DNA of 16,059 bases from an uncultured Corynebacterium sp. GTDB taxonomy: Bacteria; Actinomycetota; Actinomycetes; Mycobacteriales; Mycobacteriaceae. Under the pieces are notes generated by a model that had not been told where the DNA came from, did not search any database, and saw nothing but the letters and a program-made list of their open reading frames with translations. Position numbers and translations under genes: made by a program. This document shows, piece after piece, positions 1 through 7,370 of this stretch. Position 1 is the first letter of the stretch; each line of letters starts with the position of its first letter. Location of the stretch: NCBI RefSeq assembly GCF_947253065.1, contig NZ_CAMXWS010000040.1, forward strand, positions 1 to 16,059, in the 5' to 3' direction.

Positions 1-1
1 A

Positions 2-1912
2 GAGCGCTCCCGCGAGATCTACATCGACAACCGCATCTCCGGTGACTGGAACTTCAAGGTTGAAAAGGGTGGCAACCTGGTCACCGTCGTTGAGCGTGAT
101 GGCAAGCTCGTCATCACCCCGAAGCCTGGTGCGAAGGGCGACGTTGTCATTGTTATTACAGATAGCAACGGCAAGACCTTCGAATACAAGGTGACTATCG
201 ATAACACGAGCACCAACAATGGTGGTGGCTCGAACACCACCATCGTCAACAACTACGTCTACAACCTGACGATCAACGGTGGCTCCAACCAGGGCGACAA
301 GCACTACTACATCCCCCTGCCGGAGGGTGGCGACTTCAAGATCATCAGCGGCGGCGAGAACGCTGAGCTGAAGAATGAGAACGGCAAGCTCGTGATCATT
401 CCGAAGCCGGGTTCCAACGGCAAGAGCGTCGTTGTTGAGATCCGCGACAAGGACGGAAACGTCGTTGGCAAGGCCACCATCAACATCACCATCAACACGG
501 AGACCAACGTCAACGTGGAGACGGTTGAAACCGGTGGCAAGATCATCATCGAGAACAAGGGCTCTTACGGGTTCGAGACGGGCGGCGACCTCGTTGACAT
601 CAACGAGAACGGTGGCAAGCTCGTCATCACCCCGAAGCCGGGCAAGAGCGGCCAGGCTGTCCTGGTCATCACCGATGAGTGGGGCAACAAGCACCGCTAC
701 ATCATCAACGTCAAGAACAAGGTGACCGTGGTCAACCGCACGATCACCCTGGAAAACGGTGCTACCTCCCGCATCGACATCACCGGTGAGTGGACCCACC
801 GCATCGTCAGCGGTGGCGAGAATGTCACGGTGAACAAGAACGGCAACACCCTGATTGTCACCGGTGTCAAGGGCAAGAACGGCACAGCCGAGATCGAGAT
901 CGTGAACAACAACGGCCAGGTCATCGGCCGCTACACCATCGTTGTCACCTCGACGCAGCAGCAGATCAAGGTCAACGAGTTCAACCACTCGATCTCCGAC
1001 CGTGACGACTTCACCATCACCCCGGGCCGTTCCTCCAACACCATCGAGATCGTCGAGGGTGAGGGCCTGGTCAAGGTGGAGCGTGTCGACGGCAACCTCG
1101 TGGTGCGCCCGAAGGAAGGTGCGAACGGCAAGGTCGTCATTGAGGAGCGCAACTCCAACGGTGACCTGCTGACCAAGTGGAACGTCACCATCACCCCGGC
1201 GGACGTTAAGGAGATTCGTCGCGAGATCACTACTTCGCAGACCCTGAAGATCTCCGGTGACAACCTGCACGTTGTCAAGGGTGAGGGCCTGGTGGACATC
1301 ACCAAGAACGGCAACTCCTGGACCGTGAACCCGAAGGACGGCGCTAACGGCGAACTCGTCATCGAGGACCGCGATGCACAGGGCCGCGTTAATGTCCGCT
1401 ACATCATCAACATCAAGCCGGTCACCCCGAAGAAGGTCAACGTTGAGCTGACCATCAAGAACACCACGACCAAGATCATCCGCATCGAGGAGAACTCCAC
1501 GGTCAAGGTGATTGAGGGCGGCAGCAAGGCAGAAGTCACCCACGAAGGTGGCAAGCTGATCATCAAGCCGAAGGACGGCGCTACCGGCAAGATCGTCATC
1601 GAGGTCAAGAACCCGGACGGCACCATCACCAACTACGTGGTGGACATCACCCAGGGTCAGGTTCACGAGCACAACGTGACCATCACCAACCCGGGCGATG
1701 GCGAGCCCTCGAAGTCCGGCGGGATCGAGTTCGACATCAAGCCGGGTAACAAGGTGGAGATCGTCGAAGGCGATGAGAACCTGGTCATCATCGAGAAGGA
1801 TGGCGAGAACATCGTTGTCCGCCCGAACGACGACAAGCCGGGTACCTCCGGCAGGATCGTCATCGAAGAGCGTGACAAGGATGGCAACACCGTCAACCGC
1901 TACATCATCGTC
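2..1912 (+). repeat. Eight in-frame ~75-95-residue protein repeats
   Basis: The conserved glycine codon of the G(K/N)L(V/I)I-type core recurs at 101, 383, 614, 842, 1091, 1310, 1550 and 1802. The spacings are 94, 77, 76, 83, 73, 80 and 84 codons, all in frame. A ninth, diverged copy of the core begins at 1967. DNA identity between units is modest apart from the core, so these are old diverged protein repeats rather than recent tandem duplications. The array extends upstream of the window. Confidence 0.8.
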
Positions 1913-2629
1913 ATCGACGGCGACGATCAGGGCAACGGTGGCAACACCAGCGGCCGCGACAAGGGTGGCAAGCTGATCATCACCGACCAGAACACGGACG
2001 AAGGCAGCTTCGTTGTTGAGGTTCCGGGCAATGGTGGCACCATCACCATCAAGGATGGCGACAAGGACGTCACCAAGGAGTTCGAGATCAAGGACAACGG
2101 CGACGGCACCTTCACCATCATCCGCAAGGATGGCCAGCCGCTCGACCGTAAGTTCACGGTCACCTGGACCAGCCCGGATGGCAAGACTGTCACGAACAAC
2201 ACGAACGTGAACATCAACATTGACACCCAGAGCAGCAAGAACCGGAACGGTTCCTCCAACCCGGCTTGCATCGGTGCCATCTCCCTGCTGTCCCTGCCGC
2301 TGCTCCTGGCTATCCCGGTGGGTATCCTCTCCCAGGTCAAGATCCCTGGCTTCGAGCACATCCACGGCCAGCTGAACGCTGCAATCCAGCAGGCAAACAC
2401 GGAGATCCAGCGTGGTCTGGGCATCTTCGACAACAACCGTGCAGGCAAAGCAGCTAACGTCAACGCAGCTGCAGGCCAGATCGCTCCGCTGCTCGGCGCA
2501 GGTGCCGCAGCAGTCGGCGCACTGGCAGTCATCGCCGGTGTCGGCGCAGGTGTGGTCCACGCTTGCGGCATCGCTGACCTGAGCCAGGGCTCCTCCAAGG
2601 ACTCCAACGGTTCCAGCAGCGAGAACTAA
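2..2629 (+). CDS. Repeat-rich cell-surface protein, 5' end outside window
   Basis: The reading frame is open from base 2, so this is the C-terminal ~875 residues of a larger protein; the internal ATG at 191 is not the start. Most of it is a chain of 73-94-residue beta-rich units. Each carries a core like GKLVI.PK.GA.GK.VIE..D..G and ends in an alternating hydrophobic strand such as YIINIK. A low-complexity Gly/Asn/Asp stretch follows, then a C-terminal domain of about 120 residues with two hydrophobic segments (starting near 2267 and 2488). Each segment lies beside a cysteine (codons 2267 and 2564), which could form a disulfide. I recall similar C-terminal domains in corynebacterial surface proteins. 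There is no LPXTG motif or basic tail; the protein ends in a Ser/Asn-rich tail. Codon use is strongly biased to C-ending codons, suggesting high expression. The likely role is adhesion or an extended wall-surface stalk (inference). No enzyme motif is visible. Confidence 0.85.
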   Translation, partial: ERSREIYIDNRISGDWNFKVEKGGNLVTVVERDGKLVITPKPGAKGDVVIVITDSNGKTFEYKVTIDNTSTNNGGGSNTTIVNNYVYNLTINGGSNQGDKHYYIPLPEGGDFKIISGGENAELKNENGKLVIIPKPGSNGKSVVVEIRDKDGNVVGKATINITINTETNVNVETVETGGKIIIENKGSYGFETGGDLVDINENGGKLVITPKPGKSGQAVLVITDEWGNKHRYIINVKNKVTVVNRTITLENGATSRIDITGEWTHRIVSGGENVTVNKNGNTLIVTGVKGKNGTAEIEIVNNNGQVIGRYTIVVTSTQQQIKVNEFNHSISDRDDFTITPGRSSNTIEIVEGEGLVKVERVDGNLVVRPKEGANGKVVIEERNSNGDLLTKWNVTITPADVKEIRREITTSQTLKISGDNLHVVKGEGLVDITKNGNSWTVNPKDGANGELVIEDRDAQGRVNVRYIINIKPVTPKKVNVELTIKNTTTKIIRIEENSTVKVIEGGSKAEVTHEGGKLIIKPKDGATGKIVIEVKNPDGTITNYVVDITQGQVHEHNVTITNPGDGEPSKSGGIEFDIKPGNKVEIVEGDENLVIIEKDGENIVVRPNDDKPGTSGRIVIEERDKDGNTVNRYIIVIDGDDQGNGGNTSGRDKGGKLIITDQNTDEGSFVVEVPGNGGTITIKDGDKDVTKEFEIKDNGDGTFTIIRKDGQPLDRKFTVTWTSPDGKTVTNNTNVNINIDTQSSKNRNGSSNPACIGAISLLSLPLLLAIPVGILSQVKIPGFEHIHGQLNAAIQQANTEIQRGLGIFDNNRAGKAANVNAAAGQIAPLLGAGAAAVGALAVIAGVGAGVVHACGIADLSQGSSKDSNGSSSEN

Positions 2630-2693
2630 ATAGCTCCGCGCTTACAGAACTCCTCGCTCTTTAAGGGCGGGGGTGGTTCTCAGAGCTGACACT

Positions 2694-2734
2694 AAAGCGG
2701 GCGAACTCCTTCAACTGGGGTTCGTCCGCTTTTT
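2694..2734 (+). terminator. Intrinsic terminator after the surface protein gene
   Basis: A 13-bp stem pairs 2694-2706 (AAAGCGGGCGAAC) with GTTCGTCCGCTTT ending near 2732, with one G-U pair, and is followed by a short T-run. It lies 65 bp after the stop codon and should separate this gene from the mmuM remnant. Confidence 0.85.
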
Positions 2735-2777
2735 GGCATGTCAGTGAAAAGGTGCAGCGGGATTAGAGTTGGTGACT

Positions 2778-3131
2778 ATGACGCACGAGATTGCTAGTTC
2801 ACCTCTTTCTGGAGCACCCCTCATCTTTGATGGAGGATTAGGCACCAGGCTCGCTGACCGTGGCAACGATGTCACGGGAGCACTGTGGTCGGCAGAGATC
2901 TTGCGCAATGACCCTGATGAAGTTCAGCGGGCACATGAGGACTTCTACCGTGCTGGTGCTGATGTGGCTACGACCTGCTCATACCAAGTGACATTCGATG
3001 CGCTAGGGAATGAGGCTGAGGAGCTGCTTCGGCACAGTGTTGACCTGGCGCGGAAGGCAGCTGAGGTGGTCAGTGCGGAACAGGGCAATGACCGTCCTTT
3101 ATATGTAGCTGCATCGGTCGGCCCATATTGA
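2778..3131 (+). pseudogene. mmuM: Truncated homocysteine S-methyltransferase (mmuM remnant)
   Basis: The intact enzyme, about 300 residues, moves a methyl group from S-methylmethionine to homocysteine to make methionine. Only the N-terminal ~117 residues remain here. They include the family start LIFDGGLGTRLADRG, the segment GADVATTCSYQ, and VAASVGPY. Homology stops at the Tyr codon 3126-3128 and a TGA follows at once (3129-3131). The zinc-binding cysteines of the family lie in the lost C-terminal part, so the fragment cannot be active. ATG 2778 is chosen; TTG 2769 and GTG 2772 are in frame just upstream and none has a good ribosome site. A TAGAGT (2764-2769) at -10 distance could make it leaderless. 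The sequence past the break is the antisense of a permease gene. Confidence 0.85.
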
Positions 3132-3318
3132 CCATCCACGCGACGGCCGCGCCGATAAGGTAGGCAAGCACAGCGCCCAAGGGACCTGCCTGGGTAATGG
3201 TGTAGCCGGAGCTGATGAAGAGACCTGAGCCGATGACGCCACCGAGGGCGAGCATGACCATATGCCGAACTTCTAGGCCGCGGTGGACCTCAGAATTTGG
3301 CTCTACCGTTTTCTGCAT
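3129..3318 (-). pseudogene. Truncated amino acid permease (mmuP-like remnant)
   Basis: On the minus strand, 63 residues match the start of APC-family amino acid permeases. They include RGLEVRHMVMLALGG, GVIGSGLFISSG (the conserved substrate-binding loop of helix 1) and AGPLGAVLAYLIGAAVAWMV. Full-length members have about 450-480 residues and 12 helices; only helix 1 and most of helix 2 are left. After Val63 the frame runs into antisense mmuM sequence, so the fused 82-residue frame is an artefact. Lying next to mmuM, it is most likely the S-methylmethionine permease mmuP, but the fragment alone cannot separate it from other APC permeases. A TATGGT box six bases before the ATG suggests a leaderless start. 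Confidence 0.8.
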
Positions 3319-3355
3319 GGATTAACCATAAGACCGAGTGATGCAAAGCCCCGCG

Positions 3356-3429
3356 AAATACCCAAAGGCCAAAGTTGGAATCAGAGTGCGAAAAAATGGC
3401 CGATTTTTCTAAGTGTGATTCTCACTTTG
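3356..3429. repeat. 74-bp direct repeat, left copy
   Basis: It matches 5219-5292 at 71 of 74 positions, with differences at 3360, 3381 and 3384. It lies between the permease remnant and the AlbA_2 gene. It contains a 17-bp imperfect palindrome, AAGTGTGATTCTCACTT (3411-3427), and an A/T-rich interrupted inverted repeat around GGCC. Similarity stops sharply at 3429/3430. Confidence 0.95.
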
Positions 3430-3479
3430 AAATTTAGAGTGTGAATATGCAGGTAGTGAAAGTGTTAAAGGTGTATATG

Positions 3480-3495
3480 ACTCATAATCATGAGT
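3480..3495. promoter_or_regulatory. Palindrome over the AlbA_2 gene start codon
   Basis: ACTCAT (3480-3485), spacer AATC, ATGAGT (3490-3495) form a perfect 6-bp inverted repeat that includes the start codon. A TATATG box lies at 3474-3479. No ribosome site is present at a useful distance (AAAGG at 3467-3471 is 18 bases away), so transcription may start close to the ATG and the palindrome could be an autoregulatory operator. This is inference from position only. Confidence 0.35.
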
Positions 3496-5220
3496 TGGAA
3501 AGATGCGCGACTTGCAGAAACGCTCGCAGAACTTCGTGCTTTCGGTGACGACACGACGCTTGTCGAGTGCAAAACTGCAGCTGGGGGAGTCCCCGACAAT
3601 ATCGGGGAGACTCTGTGCGCATTTGCGAATATGCCTCAGGCGGGAACGATCATTCTCGGTGTTAGCGAACGCAAAGGCTTCGAAGTAACCGGTGTGGAGA
3701 ATCCGGCGGAGATGGAAAAAGCCATCGCATCATTGAACCGCAATACTGTGTCTCCGGCTCCACAACTCACGTTCTCTCACCACATCATTGACGGAAAGCA
3801 TGTTGTGGTCGTGGAAATTGCTCCGCTGATGCCGTCTGAGAAGCCAGCATTTTTCCGTAATAAGGCTTATCTCCGACAGGCTGATGGCGATTACGAGATG
3901 AACTCTAATGATCAAAAAATGCTGGAACTTTCCGCGCTTACAGAACACCAGCAGCCGCACTTTGATTTTCAAACGGTGCCAGGCACCGATACAGGTGTGC
4001 TCGACCCGGAAATTCTCAAGCAGTACATCACCTCAGTGAGGCAGTCACGGTCTCGAGTGGCCAGGATTGAGGATGATGCACAGCTACTGCAGGTCACTAA
4101 AGTCACTGATAATCGGGGCAATATTCGGCTCGGAGGACTGTACGGACTTGGTTACCTGCCCCAGTCAGTTGAGCCTGCACTAGGTGCGACGGTGGCGGTG
4201 AGACTATCTCGCGGGGACGGGATTGGCCGACACAAGAACCTCAAGGAGATTGAAGGGCCGCTGCCAGTGATGTTGGTGGAAGTCATGGACTGGATTCGCC
4301 AGAATTCTGACACGGTCAGCCGATACACCGAAGACGGTCACCTAGTGGATGAGCCGGAATTCCCACCTACAGCGATCCGTGAAGTGCTGGCAAATGCACT
4401 TGTTCACCGTGACTTGGGCCCCTCCATGGATGTGGGCAAGAAAGTTGAGATCCGGATTACAGAGAAGATGCTCGTGGTGGTCAGCCCTGGGGGACTTCGT
4501 GGCCTATCCGCATCTCAGCTGGAAAGCCCCGAGCTGACAAAGGCGCCGGTGAACAAACGGCTGTACGAGATTGCGCGTTACCTGCGTACGGCTGACGGGG
4601 AGCGTTTCATCGAGGGGGAAGGTGGCGGTATCCAAGAGATCCTCACAGCGACACGGGAAGCTCGTCTGCCCAAGCCACGATTCATCGATAGTGGCGTTAG
4701 TTTCAAGGTGCTTTTTCCACGCGGTTCACGCTTCACTGAAGCAGAGAATCAGTGGTTAAAAGAATTGCAGGGGAAGCGCGGGCGGCAGCTAACCCCGACG
4801 GAGGAGGACCTTCTGGTCAATCTTCGTAACCATGGTGGTGCGACGCTGCGGCACATCGTGCAGTTATACACGCCATTAGGGGAGCGAACATGTAAAAGAA
4901 TGCTTGAGCAGCTTCTAGACAGAGGTTTCCTTGATCAGCAGGACGGTATCTATGGCGTAGCTGGTGAGGACATGTCAACTGTGGGTCAACAGGTGAGCAC
5001 TCACGTGGACCGGCCGTTATTGGCTGCAATGGGTAAGAACGTCCCGGCGGTGTATAACGCCATTGGCATCGGTGAGTCTGTGACTTTGAAGGACCTATGC
5101 GAGGAGACGGGCCTGTCAGCGGCACAGGTGCGTTATGCCCTTGACCCACTTCTCGCTGGGAACCATGTAGTCATGATTGGTGGTCAGGGCCGAAAAGCGA
5201 CGGTGTACAAGCGGACGTAA
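3490..5220 (+). CDS. AlbA_2/Schlafen-type protein with RecG-like ATPase-fold region
   Basis: The protein has 576 residues. Residues ~20-150 form an AlbA_2 (Schlafen AAA_4-type) domain, with VECK at 25-28, a glycine-rich GGVPDNIGETLCAFANM segment and the strand GTIILGV. Residues ~280-410 match the HATPase_c_4/'RecG C-terminal-like' region, with the N-box-like TAIREVLANALVHRD (294-308) and SPGGL (332-336). Two winged-helix-like segments follow (~436-495 and ~515-576), suggesting DNA binding. Members are usually annotated as putative transcriptional regulators or ATP-dependent helicase-like proteins; some occur in mobile or defence loci, and no reaction can be assigned. ATG 3490 is the first possible start after an in-frame TGA at 3478. 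Codon use is less biased and more A/T-rich than in metE or the surface gene. With the flanking 74-bp repeats, this points to acquisition. Confidence 0.8.
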   Translation: MSWKDARLAETLAELRAFGDDTTLVECKTAAGGVPDNIGETLCAFANMPQAGTIILGVSERKGFEVTGVENPAEMEKAIASLNRNTVSPAPQLTFSHHIIDGKHVVVVEIAPLMPSEKPAFFRNKAYLRQADGDYEMNSNDQKMLELSALTEHQQPHFDFQTVPGTDTGVLDPEILKQYITSVRQSRSRVARIEDDAQLLQVTKVTDNRGNIRLGGLYGLGYLPQSVEPALGATVAVRLSRGDGIGRHKNLKEIEGPLPVMLVEVMDWIRQNSDTVSRYTEDGHLVDEPEFPPTAIREVLANALVHRDLGPSMDVGKKVEIRITEKMLVVVSPGGLRGLSASQLESPELTKAPVNKRLYEIARYLRTADGERFIEGEGGGIQEILTATREARLPKPRFIDSGVSFKVLFPRGSRFTEAENQWLKELQGKRGRQLTPTEEDLLVNLRNHGGATLRHIVQLYTPLGERTCKRMLEQLLDRGFLDQQDGIYGVAGEDMSTVGQQVSTHVDRPLLAAMGKNVPAVYNAIGIGESVTLKDLCEETGLSAAQVRYALDPLLAGNHVVMIGGQGRKATVYKRT

Positions 5221-5292
5221 ATGCCCAAAGGCCAAAGTTGGAACCAAAGTGCGAAAAAATGGCCGATTTTTCTAAGTGTGATTCTCACTTTG
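5219..5292. repeat. 74-bp direct repeat, right copy
   Basis: This copy starts within the stop codon of the AlbA_2 gene, 1863 bp after the left copy. The palindrome copy is at 5274-5290. It ends 34 bp before the -35 box of the thiamine operon, so a protein binding here could also touch that promoter. Confidence 0.95.
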
Positions 5293-5326
5293 TGGTGGGC
5301 TGGTGATCGTCGATAAGCGAAAGCTC

Positions 5327-5355
5327 TTCGAAGCTGGGTATTGCCCTGGTATAAC
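5327..5355 (+). promoter_or_regulatory. Promoter of the thiamine-precursor transport operon
   Basis: TTCGAA (5327-5332), a 17-bp spacer and TATAAC (5350-5355) with an extended -10 TG (5347-5348) form a good sigma-70-type promoter. The predicted start near 5362 falls just before the first base of riboswitch stem P1, which supports it. Confidence 0.65.
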
Positions 5356-5363
5356 GTTAAGCA

Positions 5364-5476
5364 CGTGACACGGGGTGCCGAGTGGCTGCGTGAGGTAGCC
5401 GAGACGCTGAGAGGCGAAGGCTGAGATGACACCCGTTGAACCTGATCCAGTTGATGCTGGCGGAGGGATAGTCGCG
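5364..5476 (+). ncRNA. TPP (THI element) riboswitch
   Basis: The aptamer has all conserved blocks: ACGGGGTGCC near 5370, GGCTGAGATGACACCCGTTG (5419-5438), AACCTGATCCAGTT, and GCTGGCGGAGGGATAG. P1 is formed by CGTGAC (5364-5369) with GTCGCG (5471-5476). The P3 arm is enlarged by an extra hairpin. TPP binding should lower expression of the downstream transport genes. No terminator with a T-run follows; control appears to be at the ribosome site. Confidence 0.95.
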
Positions 5477-5494
5477 GCGTTTGCGTGCGCCTAT

Positions 5495-5516
5495 GCCTTT
5501 CCGCGTGAAGAAAGGC
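5495..5516 (+). promoter_or_regulatory. Hairpin masking the thiY ribosome binding site
   Basis: GCCTTTC (5495-5501) and GAAAGGC (5510-5516) form a perfect 7-bp stem with an 8-base loop. The 3' arm contains AAAGG, the ribosome site nine bases before ATG 5525. This is the expected expression platform of a translation-type TPP riboswitch. The aptamer segment GAAGGC (5417-5422) could pair with the 5' arm instead and act as anti-sequestor (inference). Confidence 0.7.
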
Positions 5517-5524
5517 CGAGGTAA

Positions 5525-6544
5525 ATGGGCATTACTAAAAAAATCGCCGTTTTTTTGACTGCGTTGGCATCCACCATGATGCTGGCGGCATGCGGCGGCG
5601 CCGGTGAAGAAGACGGCATGACCAAGGTCCGCTTCGCTCTGGACTGGACGCCGAACACGAACCACACCGGTGTTTATGTGGCCATGGAGAAGGGCTACTT
5701 CAAGGAAGCGGGCTTGGATGTTGAGGTCGTGCCGTACAACGACAGCAACCCGGTCCTATTGGTTGATTCGGGCAATGCGGAATTCGCAGCCGATACGCAG
5801 GACCGCATGACCATGGCCAAGGCGGCGGGTGCAGATGTGCGCTCCGTGCTCGCGATCGAGCAGAACTGGACCACCGAGGTCAGCGTGCTTTCTGAACGCG
5901 ATGACATCAAGCGCCCGGCTGACCTGGACGGCAAGATCTTCGGTGGTTTCGGCTCCCCAGCAGACCATGCGATTTTGAAGGCCATCATCCGCGGTGATGG
6001 TGGCAAGGGCGAATTCGAGGAGGTCACCCTGGGGACCTCGGCGTATGAGGCGCTGTACTCCCGCGACGTCGATTTCACCGTGCCGTACGTGGCATGGGAG
6101 GGCATTGAGGCCGCAGACCGTGGTGTTGAGCTGAAGAACTTCACATACACCGACTACGGCTTGCCGAATAGCTACCAGATGGTGGTCGTTGGTGGAAACA
6201 AGTGGATGGAGGAAAATCCGGAGGACGCCAAGAAATTCGTCCAGGCAATCCAGCGCGGTTTCCAGGACGCGGTGGACAATCCGGATGAGGCTGCGGAGAT
6301 CCTGCAGAAGCAGAATCCGGATGTCCTCACCGACCTTGAATTCCTGAAGAAGAGCCAGCGTATGCTGTCCGAGAAATACATGCTGGATGAAAGCGGCAAG
6401 TTCGGCACCCAGACGCAAGAGCAGTGGTCCGAGTTGGGTCAGTTCCTCTTTGACAACAAGCTGCTTGTCGACGCATCCAATAACCCCCTGACCGAAGCCC
6501 CGGACTGGAGCACCTACTTCACCAATGAGTACATCGCCGACTAA
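5525..6544 (+). CDS. thiY: ThiY-type substrate-binding lipoprotein
   Basis: This 339-residue protein of the NMT1/THI5-like family is the extracytoplasmic receptor of an ABC importer for a thiamine pyrimidine precursor (HMP or formylaminopyrimidine in characterised ThiXYZ systems). It starts with a basic N-terminus, a hydrophobic core and the lipobox LAAC with Cys23 as lipidation site, so it is membrane-tethered. The family hallmark LDWTPNTNHTGVYVA lies at 39-53, followed by GYFKEAGLDVE, AADTQDRM and GGFGSPADHAI. The length is normal. It is the first gene after the TPP riboswitch, and its end overlaps the permease start by 20 bases. The exact pyrimidine bound cannot be read from sequence. Confidence 0.9.
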   Translation: MGITKKIAVFLTALASTMMLAACGGAGEEDGMTKVRFALDWTPNTNHTGVYVAMEKGYFKEAGLDVEVVPYNDSNPVLLVDSGNAEFAADTQDRMTMAKAAGADVRSVLAIEQNWTTEVSVLSERDDIKRPADLDGKIFGGFGSPADHAILKAIIRGDGGKGEFEEVTLGTSAYEALYSRDVDFTVPYVAWEGIEAADRGVELKNFTYTDYGLPNSYQMVVVGGNKWMEENPEDAKKFVQAIQRGFQDAVDNPDEAAEILQKQNPDVLTDLEFLKKSQRMLSEKYMLDESGKFGTQTQEQWSELGQFLFDNKLLVDASNNPLTEAPDWSTYFTNEYIAD

Positions 6545-7370
6545 GACTGCCTCGGCGCCCGTGATCTCTGCTGCTGCCGGCAGTGCCGCCGGCCGGGCGC
6601 GCGGGTTGAGCAACAACCTGTGGGCACCACTGCTTTTCATCATCGCTGGTTTAGCGGTGTGGGAAGTACTCGTGCGCATCACAGGTGTTCGCCCGCAGGT
6701 TTTGCCCGCACCGTCCCAGGTTGCACGGGCTGGATGGATGCAGCGAGAGGTTATCGGAACACACGCCCTGGCTACGCTGCAGGTTACATTGATCGGTTTC
6801 GCCCTGTCACTGGTGTGCGCGTGGATCATCGCCATCGCGATTGATTTCTCCCCAATGCTGAAGCGGGGCCTCACACCGCTGCTCGTGGCATCGCAGACCA
6901 TTCCGATCATTGCGATCGCACCGCTGATGATCATTTGGTTCGGCTTCGGCCTTCTGCCGAAAATGCTGGTGGTCGCCCTGGTGACATTCTTTCCCATCGC
7001 CATTGGCCTGATCGAAGGTTTCGCGCGCACTGACCGTGAGGCATCAAACCTGCTGCGCAGCATGGGGGCTTCGAGGTGGCGTGAGTTCTGGATGGTGCGT
7101 TTGCCGTCGGCAATGCCCGAATTCTTCACCGCCCTGCGCATCGGTATTACCTATGCCGTGACCGGCGCGATCTTTGCGGAGTACGTCGGTGCCAAGCAGG
7201 GCCTGGGCATTTACATGAGTGTGCAGAAGAATGCCTTCCGCACCGACCTCGTCCTCGCTGCCGTGGCGGTGACCGCCGTGATCAGCGTGCTTTTGTACCT
7301 GTCCACCTATCTCATTGAGCGCGCTGTCATTCCGTGGCACATCAAGGAAAGGAAGGCCGAACGTGCTTGA
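6525..7370 (+). CDS. thiX: ThiX-type ABC transporter permease
   Basis: The membrane subunit has 281 residues and belongs to the binding-protein-dependent transport family (SsuC/TauC/ThiX type). After a 30-residue Ala/Gly-rich N-terminus come about six membrane segments. The cytoplasmic EAA loop for ATPase contact is clear: EASNLLRSMGASRWREFWMV..P. The later segment YAVTGAIFAEYVG is typical of the family. ATG 6525 lies inside the end of thiY, which fits translational coupling; GGAG at 6507-6510 is rather distant. GTG 6561 is an alternative start that removes 12 residues but has no better ribosome site. The end overlaps thiZ by 8 bases. Confidence 0.9.
   Translation: MSTSPTKTASAPVISAAAGSAAGRARGLSNNLWAPLLFIIAGLAVWEVLVRITGVRPQVLPAPSQVARAGWMQREVIGTHALATLQVTLIGFALSLVCAWIIAIAIDFSPMLKRGLTPLLVASQTIPIIAIAPLMIIWFGFGLLPKMLVVALVTFFPIAIGLIEGFARTDREASNLLRSMGASRWREFWMVRLPSAMPEFFTALRIGITYAVTGAIFAEYVGAKQGLGIYMSVQKNAFRTDLVLAAVAVTAVISVLLYLSTYLIERAVIPWHIKERKAERA
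7344..7356 (+). promoter_or_regulatory. Ribosome binding site that fixes the thiZ start
   Basis: AAGGAAAGGAAGG ends six bases before GTG 7363. This selects the GTG over an in-frame ATG at 7315 that lies inside thiX and has no such site. Confidence 0.8.

Noticed and set aside
191..193. ATG taken as the start of the surface protein
   Set aside because: The frame is open to base 2 and the preceding codons encode a normal repeat unit.
3070..3318. An 82-residue membrane protein gene
   Set aside because: Only residues 1-63 are permease-like. The rest is antisense mmuM sequence created by the deletion.
5756..7141. A 461-codon minus-strand open frame across thiY and thiX
   Set aside because: It is antisense to two clear transporter genes with intact motifs, and its product has no recognisable domain.
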